In this document: piece after piece, positions 33,201 through 43,545 of the stretch
Position numbering within the stretch: position 1 is the stretch's first letter
Layout of the letters: every line of letters starts with the position of its first letter
Source: Zonotrichia leucophrys gambelii
Lineage: Eukaryota; Chordata; Aves; Passeriformes; Passerellidae
Length of the DNA: 64,000 nt
Direction of reading: 5' to 3'
NCBI RefSeq assembly: GCF_028769735.1
Contig: NW_026992293.1
Span: 1 to 64,000 of the forward strand
Made by a program: the position numbers and the translations under genes
The notes under the pieces: generated by a model
Database searches by the model: none
What the model was told of the DNA's origin: nothing
Seen by the model: only the letters and a program-made list of their open reading frames with translations

Positions 33201-36200
33201 GCCAGCAGGAACCGGGGGCTCTCGGGACACAGCGGGAGCAGCAGCAGCTGCAGCGCCGCCGGCAGCAGCCCCGCCCCCAGCAGCGCCGGCCACGCCCTCG
33301 GCGTCCCCAGCAGCGCCCGCAGCCCCAGCACCTGCGGGAGAGGCCGCCATGTCGCGGGATATCGCGGGGTATCGCGGGATATCGCGCGATAGGCGGGTGG
33401 GAGGGGGCGATATGCGGCTGGAAATGGCGGGATATCGCGATATGGGGTGGGGATTTGCGTGATATCGCGATGGGGAGGGGTGTGTAGCGAGGTGTTGCCT
33501 CAGGGACCCCAAATCCTCCCCTGAGCTCCCCAAAATCCCCTCGGGAACCCCCAGATCCTGCTCAGGAGATGCAATGAGCCCTCCCCTCAAAACCACGCCC
33601 ACTAAAAGCCAAGCCCACCCCTGAGTCCGCCACTGTCCATAGGACCCAAGATTTCTCGCCAAAAGATCCTCCTTTACCCGCCCACAATGGCACCTCCACC
33701 AAAGCCCGCCATCAAGCCACGCCCTTCCCTAACCCACACCCTCCAAAACCCGCCACCATCAAGCCCCCCACTGTCATTCCACCCAAGCTCACACCAATGC
33801 CCCACCATAAAGCCCGCCACAACGACCCCCCACAAGCCCGCCCCCCCAGCCCCAATTTCAACTTGGACCAAATTGTCTCTAGAATTCCCAAATTTCCCAC
33901 TGACCCCAACTCCTCCAGAACCCATATTCCCCCAGAACCCAATTTCCTCTGGACCCCAAATTGCCAACCCAGGACCCCAAACTCTCCCTTGACCCAAATT
34001 CCCCCCCTGAACCCAACGTCCACCCTAGGCCCCAAATTTCCGCGGAACCCCAAATTTCCCTCAGGGACCCCAAAATCCCACCTGGCGCCTCGAATTCCTC
34101 ACCTGTGCCACCAGGATGCCCAGCACGATGCCGAGCTGGTGCAGGGTCCCCAGCGCCCCCCGCAGGCGCAGCGGCGCCACCTCCCCCACGTAGAGCGGAA
34201 CCAGCACCGAGACCAGCCCTGGAAGGGGCGGGGTCAGCCGGGACACGCCCCCTCGGAGAGAGGACACGCCCACAGATACAGAGACAGGACACGCCCGCTG
34301 GCCCACAGGAATACCCTCAAGATCCCCCTAAAAATGAGTCCCAAAATCCCCCCAAAAATCTCAAAAATCCGCCCAAAATTTCCCTCAAAATCTATCTCAA
34401 AAATCTCCCCCAAAATCTCGAAAATTCCTTCAAAATTCCCTCAAAATTCCCCCAAAAATCTACCCCAGAATCCCCCGAAAAATCTCAAAAATCCACCCAA
34501 AATCCACCCCAAAAACCCCTAAAATGAACGCCCACACAGAGGCAGGCCACGCCCACACAGAGCCAAGCCACGCCCCCTGAGCCAAGCCACGCCCCCAGGC
34601 GAGGCCGTACCTGAGTAGGCGCCCACGATGAAGCGGCCGATGATGATGAGGATGTAGGTGGGGCCAAGCTTGGCCCCGCCCATCAGGGCCCCGCCCACCA
34701 CAGCCAGGCCGTTGGTGGCCAATAGGGCGCCTTTCCTGGGGGAGAGGGGGAGGGGAGGGGGCGTGGCCACACACAGGGTGACCACACCTCTGAAACTCCG
34801 CCCATTTGTGCCTCACACCATTAGGCCCCGCCCCAATAATTAGGCTCCATTAAGCCACGCCCACATTACCAATGCACTTTAGGCCCCACCCACTTAACCA
34901 CAGCCCATTAAGCCCCGCCCAGTGCTCCACCCAACCCTCTTTTTAACCCTTCACCTTCCACCCCTTTAAGCCCTGCCCACTTTCCCCATCCCATTAAGCC
35001 CCGCCCTCATCTCCTTAAACCCCTCCCCCTTTAACCCCTTCCCCTCCAGTCCCCGCATATTAAGCCCCGCCCTCACCCCATTCCCTCCTCTTTAAGCCCC
35101 ACCCTCAATTCCTCTCATCATTTAACCACGTCCACAAACCACACCCAATTAAGCCCCGCCCTCATGCTTTTAACCCTTCCCTTTCCAACCCTTCCCGTTT
35201 AACCCTTTCCCCTCCAAACTCCACATTCAACCCCTCCCCTTTAAGCCCCTCCCCTTTAAGCCCCGCCCATTTAAGCCCCGCCCCTCACCTGCCGAGGCGC
35301 TCGGCCATGGCCCCGCCCGCCAGGGCCGTGCCCATCCCCCCCACGGAGAAAATGGCGACCGAGAGCGCCCAGAGCAGGGAGAGCGTTTGGGGAGGGGGCG
35401 GCGACCCCCAGCGCTGGGCCCAGGTGGCGTTGTACTCAACCTCGATCACCTGCGGAATGGGGGGCATGGGAATTTGGGGAGGGGGCTCCGGGGGGAGGGA
35501 CCCCAATTTGGGGAGGGGGCTCCCACCCAGGGAGCCATTTGGGGAGGGGTTTCCCAGCCAGGGACTCCCTTATGGGTGGGACACCCCAATTTGGGGAGGG
35601 GGTTCTGGGGGGGGCACCTACTCCAGGGACCCATTTGGGGAGGGGGCTCCGGGGGGAGGGACCCCAATGTGGGGAGGGGGCTCCCACCCAGGGACCCATT
35701 TGGGGAGGGGGGGAACCCAAATGGGACACCCGAATTTGGGGAGGGGGCTCCAGGAGGAGAAACCCCAATTTAGGGAGGGAGCACCCATTCATTGAGTGGG
35801 AACCCCAATTTGGGGAGGGGGCTCCCAACCAGGGACCCATTTATGGGTGGGGCATCCCAATTTGGGGAGGGGGCTCCCATTCATAGAGAGAGAACCCCAA
35901 TTTGGGGAGGGGGCTCCCAACCAGGGACCCATTTATGGGTGGGGCATCCCAATTTGGGGAGGGGGCTCCCATTCATAGAGAGAGAACCCCAATTTGGGGA
36001 GGGGTACTCCGGGGATGGGGAACACCCGAATTTGGGGAGGGGGCACCCCTGGCGGAGAAATCACTTCAATTTGGGGAGGGGGAACCCGAATTTGGGGAGG
36101 GGTCTCTGGAGTGGGCATCCCAATTTGGGGAGCCTTTTGGGGCGGGCTCTCCCAGGGGGATTCTGCCTAATTTGGGGAGGGGTCAGCGGAATTTGGGGGG

Positions 36201-38881
36201 GGGAAATCACCCCAATTTGGGGCGAGGTCTCTCCAGGAGGGGTCTGGGTAATTAGGGGAGGGGTCTCTAGGGGAGTGGTCTCCCCCAATTAGGGGCGGGG
36301 CCTCCCCCATTAGGGGCGGAGTCTCCTGGGAATATCACCCCAATTAGGAGAGGGGAATTTGGGGCGGGGTCTCCCCCAATTAGGGGAGGGGTCTGGGTAA
36401 TTAGGGGAGCGGTCTCTGAGGGGGTTACCCCAATTTGGGGAGGGGTCTCCGGGAAGGGTTACCCCAATTTGGGGAGGGGTCCCCGGAAGGGGTTACCCCA
36501 ATTTGGGGCAGGCTCTCCCATGGGGATTCTGCCGAATTTGGGGAGGGGTCTGCGGAATTTTGGGGGGGGGAAATCACCCCAATTTGGGGCGGGATCTCTA
36601 GGGGAGGGGTCTGTGGAATTAGGGGAGGGGTCTCCAGAATTTGGGGAGGGGTCTCGGACCTTCTGGGGGGCGTTGATGACGCCGATGTTGAAGCCGAAGC
36701 CGAGCGAGCTCAGCGAGGCCGCGAACACCGTCAGGGCCAGGGCGGGGGTCAGCGGGGCCGGGGGGGGCGAGGGGGGCGGCGACCCCCGCCCGGGGAACGA
36801 GCCGGGACCCCCCTCATCCTCCTGGGGGGGGGATCCGAAAATTAGAGACCCCTCCCCAAAAAATCCCCCAAAAATCCCCTCAAAAATACCAAAAAATCCC
36901 ACCTAAAATCCCCCCTAAATTTCCTCAAAAATACAAAAAAATCCCCCCAAAAATCCCCCCTAAATTCCCTCAAAAATACCAAAAAATCCCGCCAAAAATG
37001 ACCCCAAAATCCCAAAAATTCCCCCCAAAATCACCCCAAAAATCCCCCCTAAATTCCCTCAAAAATACAAAAAAATTCCCCCCAAAATCCCCCAAAAATC
37101 CCCCTAAATTCCCTCAAAAATACCAAAAATTCCCTCAAAAATCCGCCCTAAATTCCCTCAAAAATACAAAAAAATCCCCCCAAAAATCCGCCCTAAATTC
37201 CCTCAAAAATACAAAAAAATCCCCCCAAAAATCCCCCCTAAATTCCCTCAAAAATACCAAAAAATCCCCCAAAAATCCCCCCTAAATTCCCTCAAAAATA
37301 CAAAAAAATTCCCCCAAAAATCCCCCCTAAATTCCCTCAAAAATACAAAAAAATCCCCCCAAAATCCCCCTAAATTCCCTCAAAAATACAAAAAAATCCC
37401 CCCAAAATCCCCCATAAATTCCCTCAAAAATACCAAAAAATCCTGCCAAAAATGACCCAAAAATCCCGAAAACTCCCCCCAAAATCACAAAAAAGTTCCC
37501 CCAAAAATCCCCCCTAAATTCCTTCAAAAATACCAAAAAATCCCGCCAAAAATCCCCCCTAAAATTCCCTCAAAAATACAAAAAAAATCCAGCCCCGAAA
37601 ATGACCCAAAAATCAAAAAAATTCCCCCCAAAATCCCCCAAAAATCCCCCTAAATTCCCTCAAAAATACAAAAAATCCCCCCAAAATCCCCCCTAAATTC
37701 CCTCAAAAATACCAAAAAATCCCACCGAAAATGACCCCAAAATCCCAAAAATTCCCCCAAAATTCCCCCAAAAATCCCCCTAAATTCCTCAAAAATACAA
37801 AAAAATCCACCCAAAATCCCCCCTAAATTCCCTCAAAAATACAAAAAATTCTCCCAAAAATCCCTCCTAAATTCCCTCACAAAATACAAAAAAGTTCCCC
37901 AAAAATGACCCAAAATCCAAAAATCCCCCAAAATCACCCAAAAATCCCCCAAAATGACTCCAAAGTCCTCAAATCCACCCCTAAAATCCCCCCCAAATTC
38001 CCCCAAATCCCAAAAATTCCCTCAAAAAATCTCCCCAAAATTCCCAAAAAAATCCTCCCAAAACTCCCCCCAAAAATCAGGAAATTGGGGGGTCCGTGGG
38101 GTGGGGGAGGGGCAGCCTTGGATGTGCGTGGGGGAGGGGCCGCGCGTGGGGGGCGTGGCCAAAGTTCCCCACCCCTCCCCCACCCCCCTCACACCCCCGC
38201 CCCGCCCCCTCGCGGCCCCTCCCCCACCCCCTCACGAGGCTCTGTCGCGACATCCGCCCCTCCCCCACCCCCCTGTCGCGATATTTCCCCTTAATTGGGA
38301 AAGGCCTGGGAAGAACGGGGAGGGGGAGGGGCGGGGAATCCCCCCTAATTAACGCTTAATTAACCCCTAATTAATCCCTAATTAACCCCAGATCGATCCC
38401 TCATAATCCCCTCATTAACCTCTAATTAGTCTCTAATTAAGCGGCAGATCCCACTCCCACAAGACCCTTCCCGACCCCTAATTAACCCCAAATTATTCCC
38501 TAAATAATTTCTGTTTAACCCCTAATTAACTTCTAATTAGGCTCTAATTAACCGCCGGATCTCCCCTCCACAAGACCCTCCCCGACCCCTAATTAACCCT
38601 TAATTAACCCCTAATTAATGCTTAATTAATCCACCAATCCTCCCCGGGACTCCCGCCCTCCTAATTACATCTTAATTAACCCCTAATTAACCCTTAATTA
38701 TGCTCCAGATCCTCCCCACCCCGACCCGTTAATAAAGGTCGAATTAGTTCTTAATTAATCCTTAATTAAGCCCCTGACCCAACCCCGGGACCCACCGACC
38801 TCTAATTAACTCTTAATTAACCCTTAATTAACCCCTCCGTACCTCCTCCTCCTCCTGGATCTGTTGGAACCCTCTGGGCAT
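27275..38881 (-). CDS. SLC2A4: Insulin-responsive glucose transporter GLUT4 (11 coding exons)
   Basis: Exons on - : 38881-38843, 36821-36660, 35449-35289, 34735-34611, 34218-34103, 33331-33172, 32528-32347, 30963-30859, 30324-30229, 29089-28886, 27487-27275. All are GT-AG and in phase, giving 520 aa (human GLUT4 509, also 11 exons). GLUT4 is the 12-helix facilitative hexose carrier kept in vesicles and moved to the plasma membrane by insulin. The N-terminus MPRGFQQIQ carries the FQQI sorting motif typical of GLUT4. Sugar-transporter signatures: [11 protein letters not shown]-glycosylation site YNATW (N74), PESPR (237-241), QLS (309-311) in [23 protein letters not shown] (406-412), PETRGR (477-482). 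The tail keeps a di-leucine (501-502) and an acidic DTELQSL segment comparable to TELEYL. Residues about 14-36 are an unusual Pro/Gly-rich stretch. GLUT1 or GLUT3 is less likely because of FQQI and the EIF5A/GPS2 neighbourhood. Confidence 0.93.
27500..28885. repeat. SLC2A4 intron 10 arrays with one copy of the exon 11 start
   Basis: G/A-rich GGGGAAAAATTGGGAAAAAA arrays flank a near-identical copy (about 27902-27975) of the exon 11 start, including its CGTTCCAG acceptor and [16 protein letters not shown] codons. The copy arose by a duplication of about 450 bp. From 28195 to 28880 the repeat becomes CCCCAAAACCCCCATATACG-type units. Confidence 0.88.
29100..30228. repeat. SLC2A4 intron 9 array with one copy of the exon 9 end
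   Basis: TTTTTTCCGAT repeats (29100-29220), then GGTTGGATTTTGGGATTTTTGGGG units. A decoy of the exon 9 3' edge with donor (GTGCTCACCTTGAGGGCCAC on +) lies at about 29766-29795; the true edge is 30229. Confidence 0.85.
30370..30850. repeat. SLC2A4 intron 8 GACCACGCCCA array
   Basis: GACCACGCCCATCATGAGAC-type units of about 25-35 bp. On - each carries GGGCGTGG, the same core as the array upstream of GPS2. Ends in three GTGGGCGTGGCA copies next to the exon 8 donor. Confidence 0.8.
31070..32346 (-). repeat. SLC2A4 exon 7 donor ladder: seven decoy exon ends
   Basis: The end of exon 7 ([15 protein letters not shown]) plus its GTAAAA donor recurs on - near 31096-31130, 31256-31292, 31415-31452, 31588-31624, 31786-31835, 31968-32020 and 32154-32196. 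The true donor is 32346/32347. Period is about 160-190 bp. Copies at 31786 and 31968 keep the full [10 protein letters not shown]; others have lost the two-codon AQ segment. Filler combines CCACGCCCATTTCCCTTAAA and TTTTTCACTATTTTTCCC. Confidence 0.94.
32570..33135. repeat. SLC2A4 intron 6 polypurine GAGGAAGAGGA tract
   Basis: About 560 bp of almost pure purine on + (GAGGAAGAGGAGGATGAAGG). Mirror-symmetric polypurine tracts of this length can form triplex DNA. Serine/proline or glutamate/lysine frames here are repeat translations. Confidence 0.92.
33340..34102. other. SLC2A4 intron 5: GATATCGCG palindromic repeat and C-rich spacer
   Basis: 33345-33475 holds tandem GATATCGCGGG units, each self-complementary and CpG-rich. 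The rest is CCCAAATTTCCC-like and pyrimidine-rich sequence up to exon 5. Intron 4 (34219-34610) is AAAATCTCCCC repeat. No exon other than those assigned. Confidence 0.75.
34760..35285. repeat. SLC2A4 intron 3 CATTAAGCCCCGCCC repeat
   Basis: Loose C-rich repeat of TTAAGCCCCGCCCAC and CCCCTTTAACCCCTCC words filling the intron between exons 3 and 4. Confidence 0.8.
35450..36659. repeat. SLC2A4 intron 2 AATTTGGGGAGGGG array
   Basis: Units of CCCCAATTTGGGGAGGGGGC (about 30-60 bp with variable tails). Each core is palindromic (CCCCAATTTGGGG). Frames encode [11 protein letters not shown] repeats only. Confidence 0.9.
36825..38100. repeat. SLC2A4 intron 1 AAATCCCCCCTAAATTCCC array
   Basis: About 1.2 kb of AATTCCCTCAAAAATACAAAAAA and ATCCCCCCAAAAATCC units, period about 45-50 bp, G-rich on the coding strand. 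A short CpG- and C-rich block follows at 38090-38340. Confidence 0.9.
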
Positions 38882-39640
38882 GGGGGCTGTAATTAATTAA
38901 TTAATTAATTAATTAGTGAATTAATTAAGAGAGGCAGTTAATGAGGGACCCCCAGGGAATTGCCGGGAGGGTTAATTACGGGTTAATTAAGCGGAAATTT
39001 GTCGATAATTAAGGAACGGGGAAGAGCAGCAGGGGGTTAATTAAGAATTAATAATAAGAGGTTAATTAAGGTCGGGGGGTTAATTAAGGATCGGCGGGGG
39101 GGGGGTCCCGCGTGGGGAATACGGGGGGTTAATTAAGGTTAATTAAGGGTAATTAGTGGTGAATTAGGATTAAATAAGGCTCGGGGATATCCCGGAGAAA
39201 GGGCAAGGAGTTAATTAAAGATTAATTAGGGGTCAATTAAGGGTTGGAGGATCCCGTGGGTGTGGCCAGGAGGTTAGTTAAGGCTAATTAAGAGTTAATT
39301 ACTGGTTAATTAAGGCCCGGGCAGTGTCCGGAGGGGAGCAAGGAGCTAATTAAGCATTAATTAGGGGTTAATTGGGGGTCGGGAGTGACCAGGATGTTAA
39401 TTACGGATAAATAATGCTAATAAATCGTTAATTACCGCTAATCAAGCATTAATTAGTATTAATTAAGGCCCGGGGAGTGTCCGGAGGGGGTCAGGGAGTT
39501 AATTAAGGATTAAGTAAGGGTTAATTAAGGGTCTGAAGATCCCATGGGGGTGACCAGAAGGTTAATTAGTGCTAATAAAGAGCTAATTAGAGCTATCCAA
39601 GCCCCTAATTAGCGTTAATTAAGGTCAGGCGGGGGTCATT
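38340..39640. repeat. CCTAATTAACCC / GGTTAATTAAGG array around SLC2A4 exon 1
   Basis: AT-core, C- or G-flanked units carrying TTAATTAA or TAATTA dozens of times, on both sides of coding exon 1 (38843-38881). To the left the + strand reads CCTAATTAACCCC; to the right it reads GGGTTAATTAAGG, so strand composition flips at the gene start. A pure ATTAATTAATTA run lies just right of the ATG (about 38890-38930). TAATTA is the homeodomain core; regulatory use is speculative. Confidence 0.85.
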
Positions 39641-40890
39641 AATTAGGGGAGGGGTCTCGCGCGGGGTGGGGGAGGGGTCGGAGCGGGGGTGGGGGGAGGG
39701 GTGGGGGTGGGGGAGGGGCCGAGAGCGGCTCCGGGAGGCGGCGGCGGCTCCTGGGGGGTCCCGGGGGGTCTGAGGCGGCTGCGGGGGGCGAGGGGGCGGG
39801 GCTCGGCAGGGACACGCCCACTTCGGACACGCCCCATCGCCGAAGCCACGCCCCCTCCTTTTTTCCTGCATTTGCCTTGTGTGGGGTTGGGTGGGGGGGG
39901 GGGGGGAGGGGAAAGGCCTGGGGTGACCCCGCCCCTCCCCCCACCTGAGGTGACCCCTCCCCCATTTCTCGTCCCTCCCCCACCCCAGAGACCCCCGAAT
40001 TTCGCCTCCCAGCCCCTCCCCCACCCTTAGGGACCCCCAATTTTCTGCCCCTCCCCCACTTTAGGACCCCCAATTTTCTGCCCTTCCCCCATCCATGGGA
40101 CCCCCAAATTCCCGCCCCTCCCACAACCTAGGACCCCCCCTAATTCCCTTCCCCCCCCCAGGGACCCCCCAAATTCCCACCCCGGCCCCCCCAATACCCC
40201 TCCCCCAATTCCCGCGGTTTTGCCCTAAAATGGAAATTTGGGAGGGGGGGATGACGTCACCTCCCCTCCCCCCACTCCCGTTTTGTTTGGGGGCGTCCCC
40301 AGGGAGGGTGGGGGAGGGGCGGGCGCGTGCCTGGTGCTATTTTTATCCCAAACCTCCCCCCCCCCCGAGATGTCACCTCAATGTGACCTCGAGGTGGGGG
40401 GGAGGGGAATTTAAAGGGCCAGCGCCCCAATTTTAGAAATTTGACTCTTACTGTGCGGGGGGGGGGAGGGGGACACGGGGGACACCCCTTGTGACGTCAG
40501 ATGAAGGCGTGGTCACCTAGGGGACACCCAGGGGACACCCAGGGGACGCCGAGGACACGCGCGGGCCCGGTAGGTGTGGCCAAACAACGCGGCCACGCCC
40601 CCAAAACCGCCCAACAACCAATCACACGCCCCCGCGCGTGAGAATGGTGCCGCTCTAGGGGGCGTGGCTTGTCGTGATGGGCGTGGCTAAGTGTAAAAGG
40701 CATGGTCACGCAAAGGGGGCGTGGCTCCGCAAAGGGGGCGTGGCCTCAGTCTGCTGCGCCGGCTCGGCCCCGCAGCAGCGAAAGGGGCGCTGCGCGCTTG
40801 CGGAAATATCCGAAAAAAAGCCCTTAAAAAAACCCATAACCCCCCTCAAAAAACCCAAAAAAGCAGCAGGAGGGATTCGCCGGGATCGCC
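39641..40890. promoter_or_regulatory. SLC2A4/RNASEK head-to-head intergenic region
   Basis: CG-rich GGTGGGGGAGGGG and CCCCTCCCCCAC sequence with two full CRE palindromes TGACGTCA (40252-40259, 40492-40499), a CCAAT box (40618-40622) and GGGCGTGGC repeats (40660-40745) just before the RNASEK start. Probably holds both promoters. No coding exon seen. Confidence 0.6.
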
Positions 40891-43067
40891 ATGGTGTCGC
40901 TGCTCTGCTGCGGGCCCAAAATGGCCGCGTGTGGGCTCGTCCTCAGCGCCTGGGGCGTCGTGATGCTGGTGAGGGGCCGTGAGGGGATGGGGGGGGCTGT
41001 GAGGGGCGTGAGGGATTTTGGGGGGTCCCAGAGGGGTTTGAAAGGGTTCTGAAGGGTTAAAAGGGTATTTTGGGGGGGTTCTTAGGAGTTTGAAGAGGTA
41101 CTGAAGGGTTAAAAGGGGATTTTAGGGGGCTTTGGAGGGATTTTGGGGGCAACTCCGAGGGTTTGATGGGGGGTTCCGAAGGGCTCTGAGGAGCCGTGAG
41201 GGGATGGGGGCGGCTGGGGGGAATTCTGGGGGTCCCGGAGAGGCCTTGGGGGAAATTCTGAGGGATTTTGGGGCTCTAGGAGAGATTTTAGGGGGGATTT
41301 GAGGGATTTGGAGGAGTTTGGGGTGGCTTGAAGGGATTTTGAGGGGATTCTGAGGGGTTTGAGGGTTGTTCTGAGGGGCCGTGAGGGGATGGGGGGCGCC
41401 GTGAGGGGCGGGAGGGATTTTGGGGAAGATTTGAGGGGTTTTGGGGGAAATTCTGAGGGGTTTGAAGAGGTTCTGAAGGGTTAAAAGGGGATTTTGGGGG
41501 AGATTTGAAGGATTTGGAGGGGTTTTGGGGGGGATTTGAGGGGTTTTGAGGGGGATTTTGGGGGGATCCTTGTAGAACTGAGAAGAAACTTGGGGAGTTT
41601 TTGGAGGGGTCTGGGGGCAATTTGGGGTTCCTGGGGGTCCCTTTGGGGGATTTTTTTGGGTGTTTTGGGGTGTCCCAAGGAGATTTGGGGGGAATTTGTA
41701 GTTTTTGGGGTGTGGGGGAAGGGCCGGGGGTGACTCAGGGGCAGCTGAGGGGAAGTTGGGGGGTGGGGGAGGGGCTTGGGGGTTTTTTTTTTGGGGGGGT
41801 GGGTCTCATCTACATTTTGGAAGGTTTGAAGCCCCCCCCCCCACCAAAAACCCACCCAGGACCCTCAAATCCCTCCAGGACCCCCCCAAATTCCCCTTAA
41901 ATGCCATCAGGACCTCCCTAAATCCTCCTAAGGAACCCCCAGGACCCCCAAACTCTCCCCAAATCCCATCTGGACCCCTAAACTTCCCCCAAATTCCCCT
42001 AAGAGACCCCCAGAACCCCCAAATTCCCCTAAATTTCCCCCAAATCCTCTCAGGACCCCCCCCAAAATCCCCCTGAGGGACCCTTTGGACCCCAAAATCC
42101 CCCCTGGGAACCCCCAAATCCCTTCAGGACCCCCAAAAACTCCCCCAATTCCTCCTGAGGGACCCTCAGGACTCCCCAGACTTCCCCAAATCCCCTCAGG
42201 ACCCCCCAAACCCCCTCAGGAACCCCCCAAATTTCCCCCCCAGGTGTTGCTGGGCATTTTTTTCAACGTGCACTCGGCTGTGCTGATCGAGGACGTGCCC
42301 TTCACTGAGGAGGACTTCAAGGGGTGAGGAGCGGGATTTTGGGGGGTCCTGGGGGGATTTTGGGGGATTGTAGGGGATTTTGGGGGGTCCTGAGGGGAAA
42401 TTGGGGGAGATTTGGGGGGTCCTGGGCGGGGATTTTGGGTAATTTTGGGAGTCCTGCGTGGATTTAGGGGATCCTGGGTGGAATTTGGGGGAAATTTGGC
42501 AGATTTGGGGGGTCCTGGGAGGGATTTGAGGGGATTTGGGGGAGGAATTTTGGGGGGATTTGGGGAATTTTGGGAATTGAGGGGTCCTGGGAGGATTTGT
42601 GGGAATTTTGGGAGTCCTGAGGGGATTTGGGGGAATTTTGGGGGGTCCTGAGGGGGATTTTGGGGGTCCTGAGGGGATTTTTGGGAGATTTAGGGAGGAA
42701 TTTGGGGAGATTTGGGGGGGTCCTGGGTGTGATTTTGGAGGGAATTTTTGGTGGAATTTTGGGGACTTTAGGAGAGATTTTGAGGTCAATTTATGGATTT
42801 TAAGGGAGATCCTAAAACCCTAACCCCCCCAAAAATCCCAAAATCCCCCCAAACCCCCCCTCAAACCCCCAAACCCCCAAAATCTCCATTTTTCACCCCA
42901 AAAATATTTAAATTTCCCCTTTTTTCAGCGGTCCCGAGCGCATTTACCGCCTGTACGAGCAGGTCAGCTACAATTGCTTCATCGCCGCGGGGCTCTACGC
43001 GCTGCTGGGCGGCTTCTCCCTGTGCCAGACCCGCCTCAACAAGCGCAAGGAGTACATGGTGCGCTGA
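40891..43067 (+). CDS. RNASEK: Ribonuclease kappa, V-ATPase-associated membrane protein (3 exons)
   Basis: Exons 40891-40968, 42244-42323 and 42929-43067 join in frame to 98 aa, the length of the human protein. Near-identity marks are [50 protein letters not shown] and the C-terminal [10 protein letters not shown]. Two transmembrane helices span about residues 12-34 and 65-85. RNASEK was named for ribonuclease activity and is also described as a small V-ATPase-associated subunit needed for endosome acidification. The start has a strong context (GATCGCCATGG). It runs head-to-head from SLC2A4 and is followed about 480 bp later by the BACC1 start, the human RNASEK-C17orf49 order, where readthrough transcripts are known. 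Exon 2 is flanked by mutually complementary repeat arrays. Confidence 0.97.
40969..42243. repeat. RNASEK intron 1: G-rich then inverted C-rich array
   Basis: To about 41830 the + strand is GATTTTGGGGGGTCCTGAGGG-like; from about 41850 to the exon 2 acceptor it is the reverse complement type, CCCCTCAGGACCCCCCAAA. The intron therefore holds opposing arrays that could fold on each other. Confidence 0.88.
42324..42928. repeat. RNASEK intron 2 G-rich array complementary to intron 1
   Basis: TTTTGGGGGGTCCTGAGGGG units to about 42790 are exact reverse complements of the units just upstream of exon 2, for example 42635-42655 against 42194-42212. A short C-rich AAAACCCCCC segment precedes exon 3. Confidence 0.88.
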
Positions 43068-43202
43068 GCCCCAAAATCCCCGTTTTTCACCCCAAAAAAT
43101 TCCCCGTTTTTCACCCCCAAAAAAACCCCGCATTCCGCCGCCTTTGGAGGACCAATTCTTTCCCGCCCTGAGCGCCGCAGAGAAGCGCGGATGGGCTCGG
43201 AT

Positions 43203-43208
43203 AATAAA
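43203..43208 (+). terminator. RNASEK: RNASEK poly(A) signal AATAAA
   Basis: AATAAA 136 bp after the stop, followed by GT-rich GAGTTGTTGTGGATTG, a good downstream element. The next start codon (BACC1) is about 340 bp further on. Confidence 0.85.
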
Positions 43209-43329
43209 GAGAGTTGTTGTGGATTGATCGCGAAGGTGATTTATGGGGAAAAAAGTTGGATTTTGGGTTAAAAAACGGCGATGTTGGGGTGAAAAATGGA
43301 GATTTTAGGGGTGCTGGAGATTGAGGATC

Positions 43330-43545
43330 AACGAGACGGCGGAGCGGAGCGGCCGCGGGAGGCGGAAATGGGCGGGGGGAGTGGGAGGGGTTTAGGCGGA
43401 GCTGACCAACCAGAAGAAATGGGCGTGGCTTCGCGAGGGCGGTACCAGCGAGACGCGCGGGGCAGAGCGTCCCCCTCCCCCCGCCGCCATCATCGAGGAG
43501 CCGGAGCGGCGGCGGCGGCGGCCGGAGGGGCCGGGGACGGCGGCC
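43330..43545 (+). promoter_or_regulatory. BACC1: BACC1 CpG promoter and 5' UTR
   Basis: CpG-rich GAGCGGCGGCGGCGGCGG segment with a GGGCGTGG box before the ATG. A full CRE, TGACGTCA (43547-43554), overlaps the start codon itself, so the first three codons ATGACGTCA double as a CREB/ATF consensus. Confidence 0.65.
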
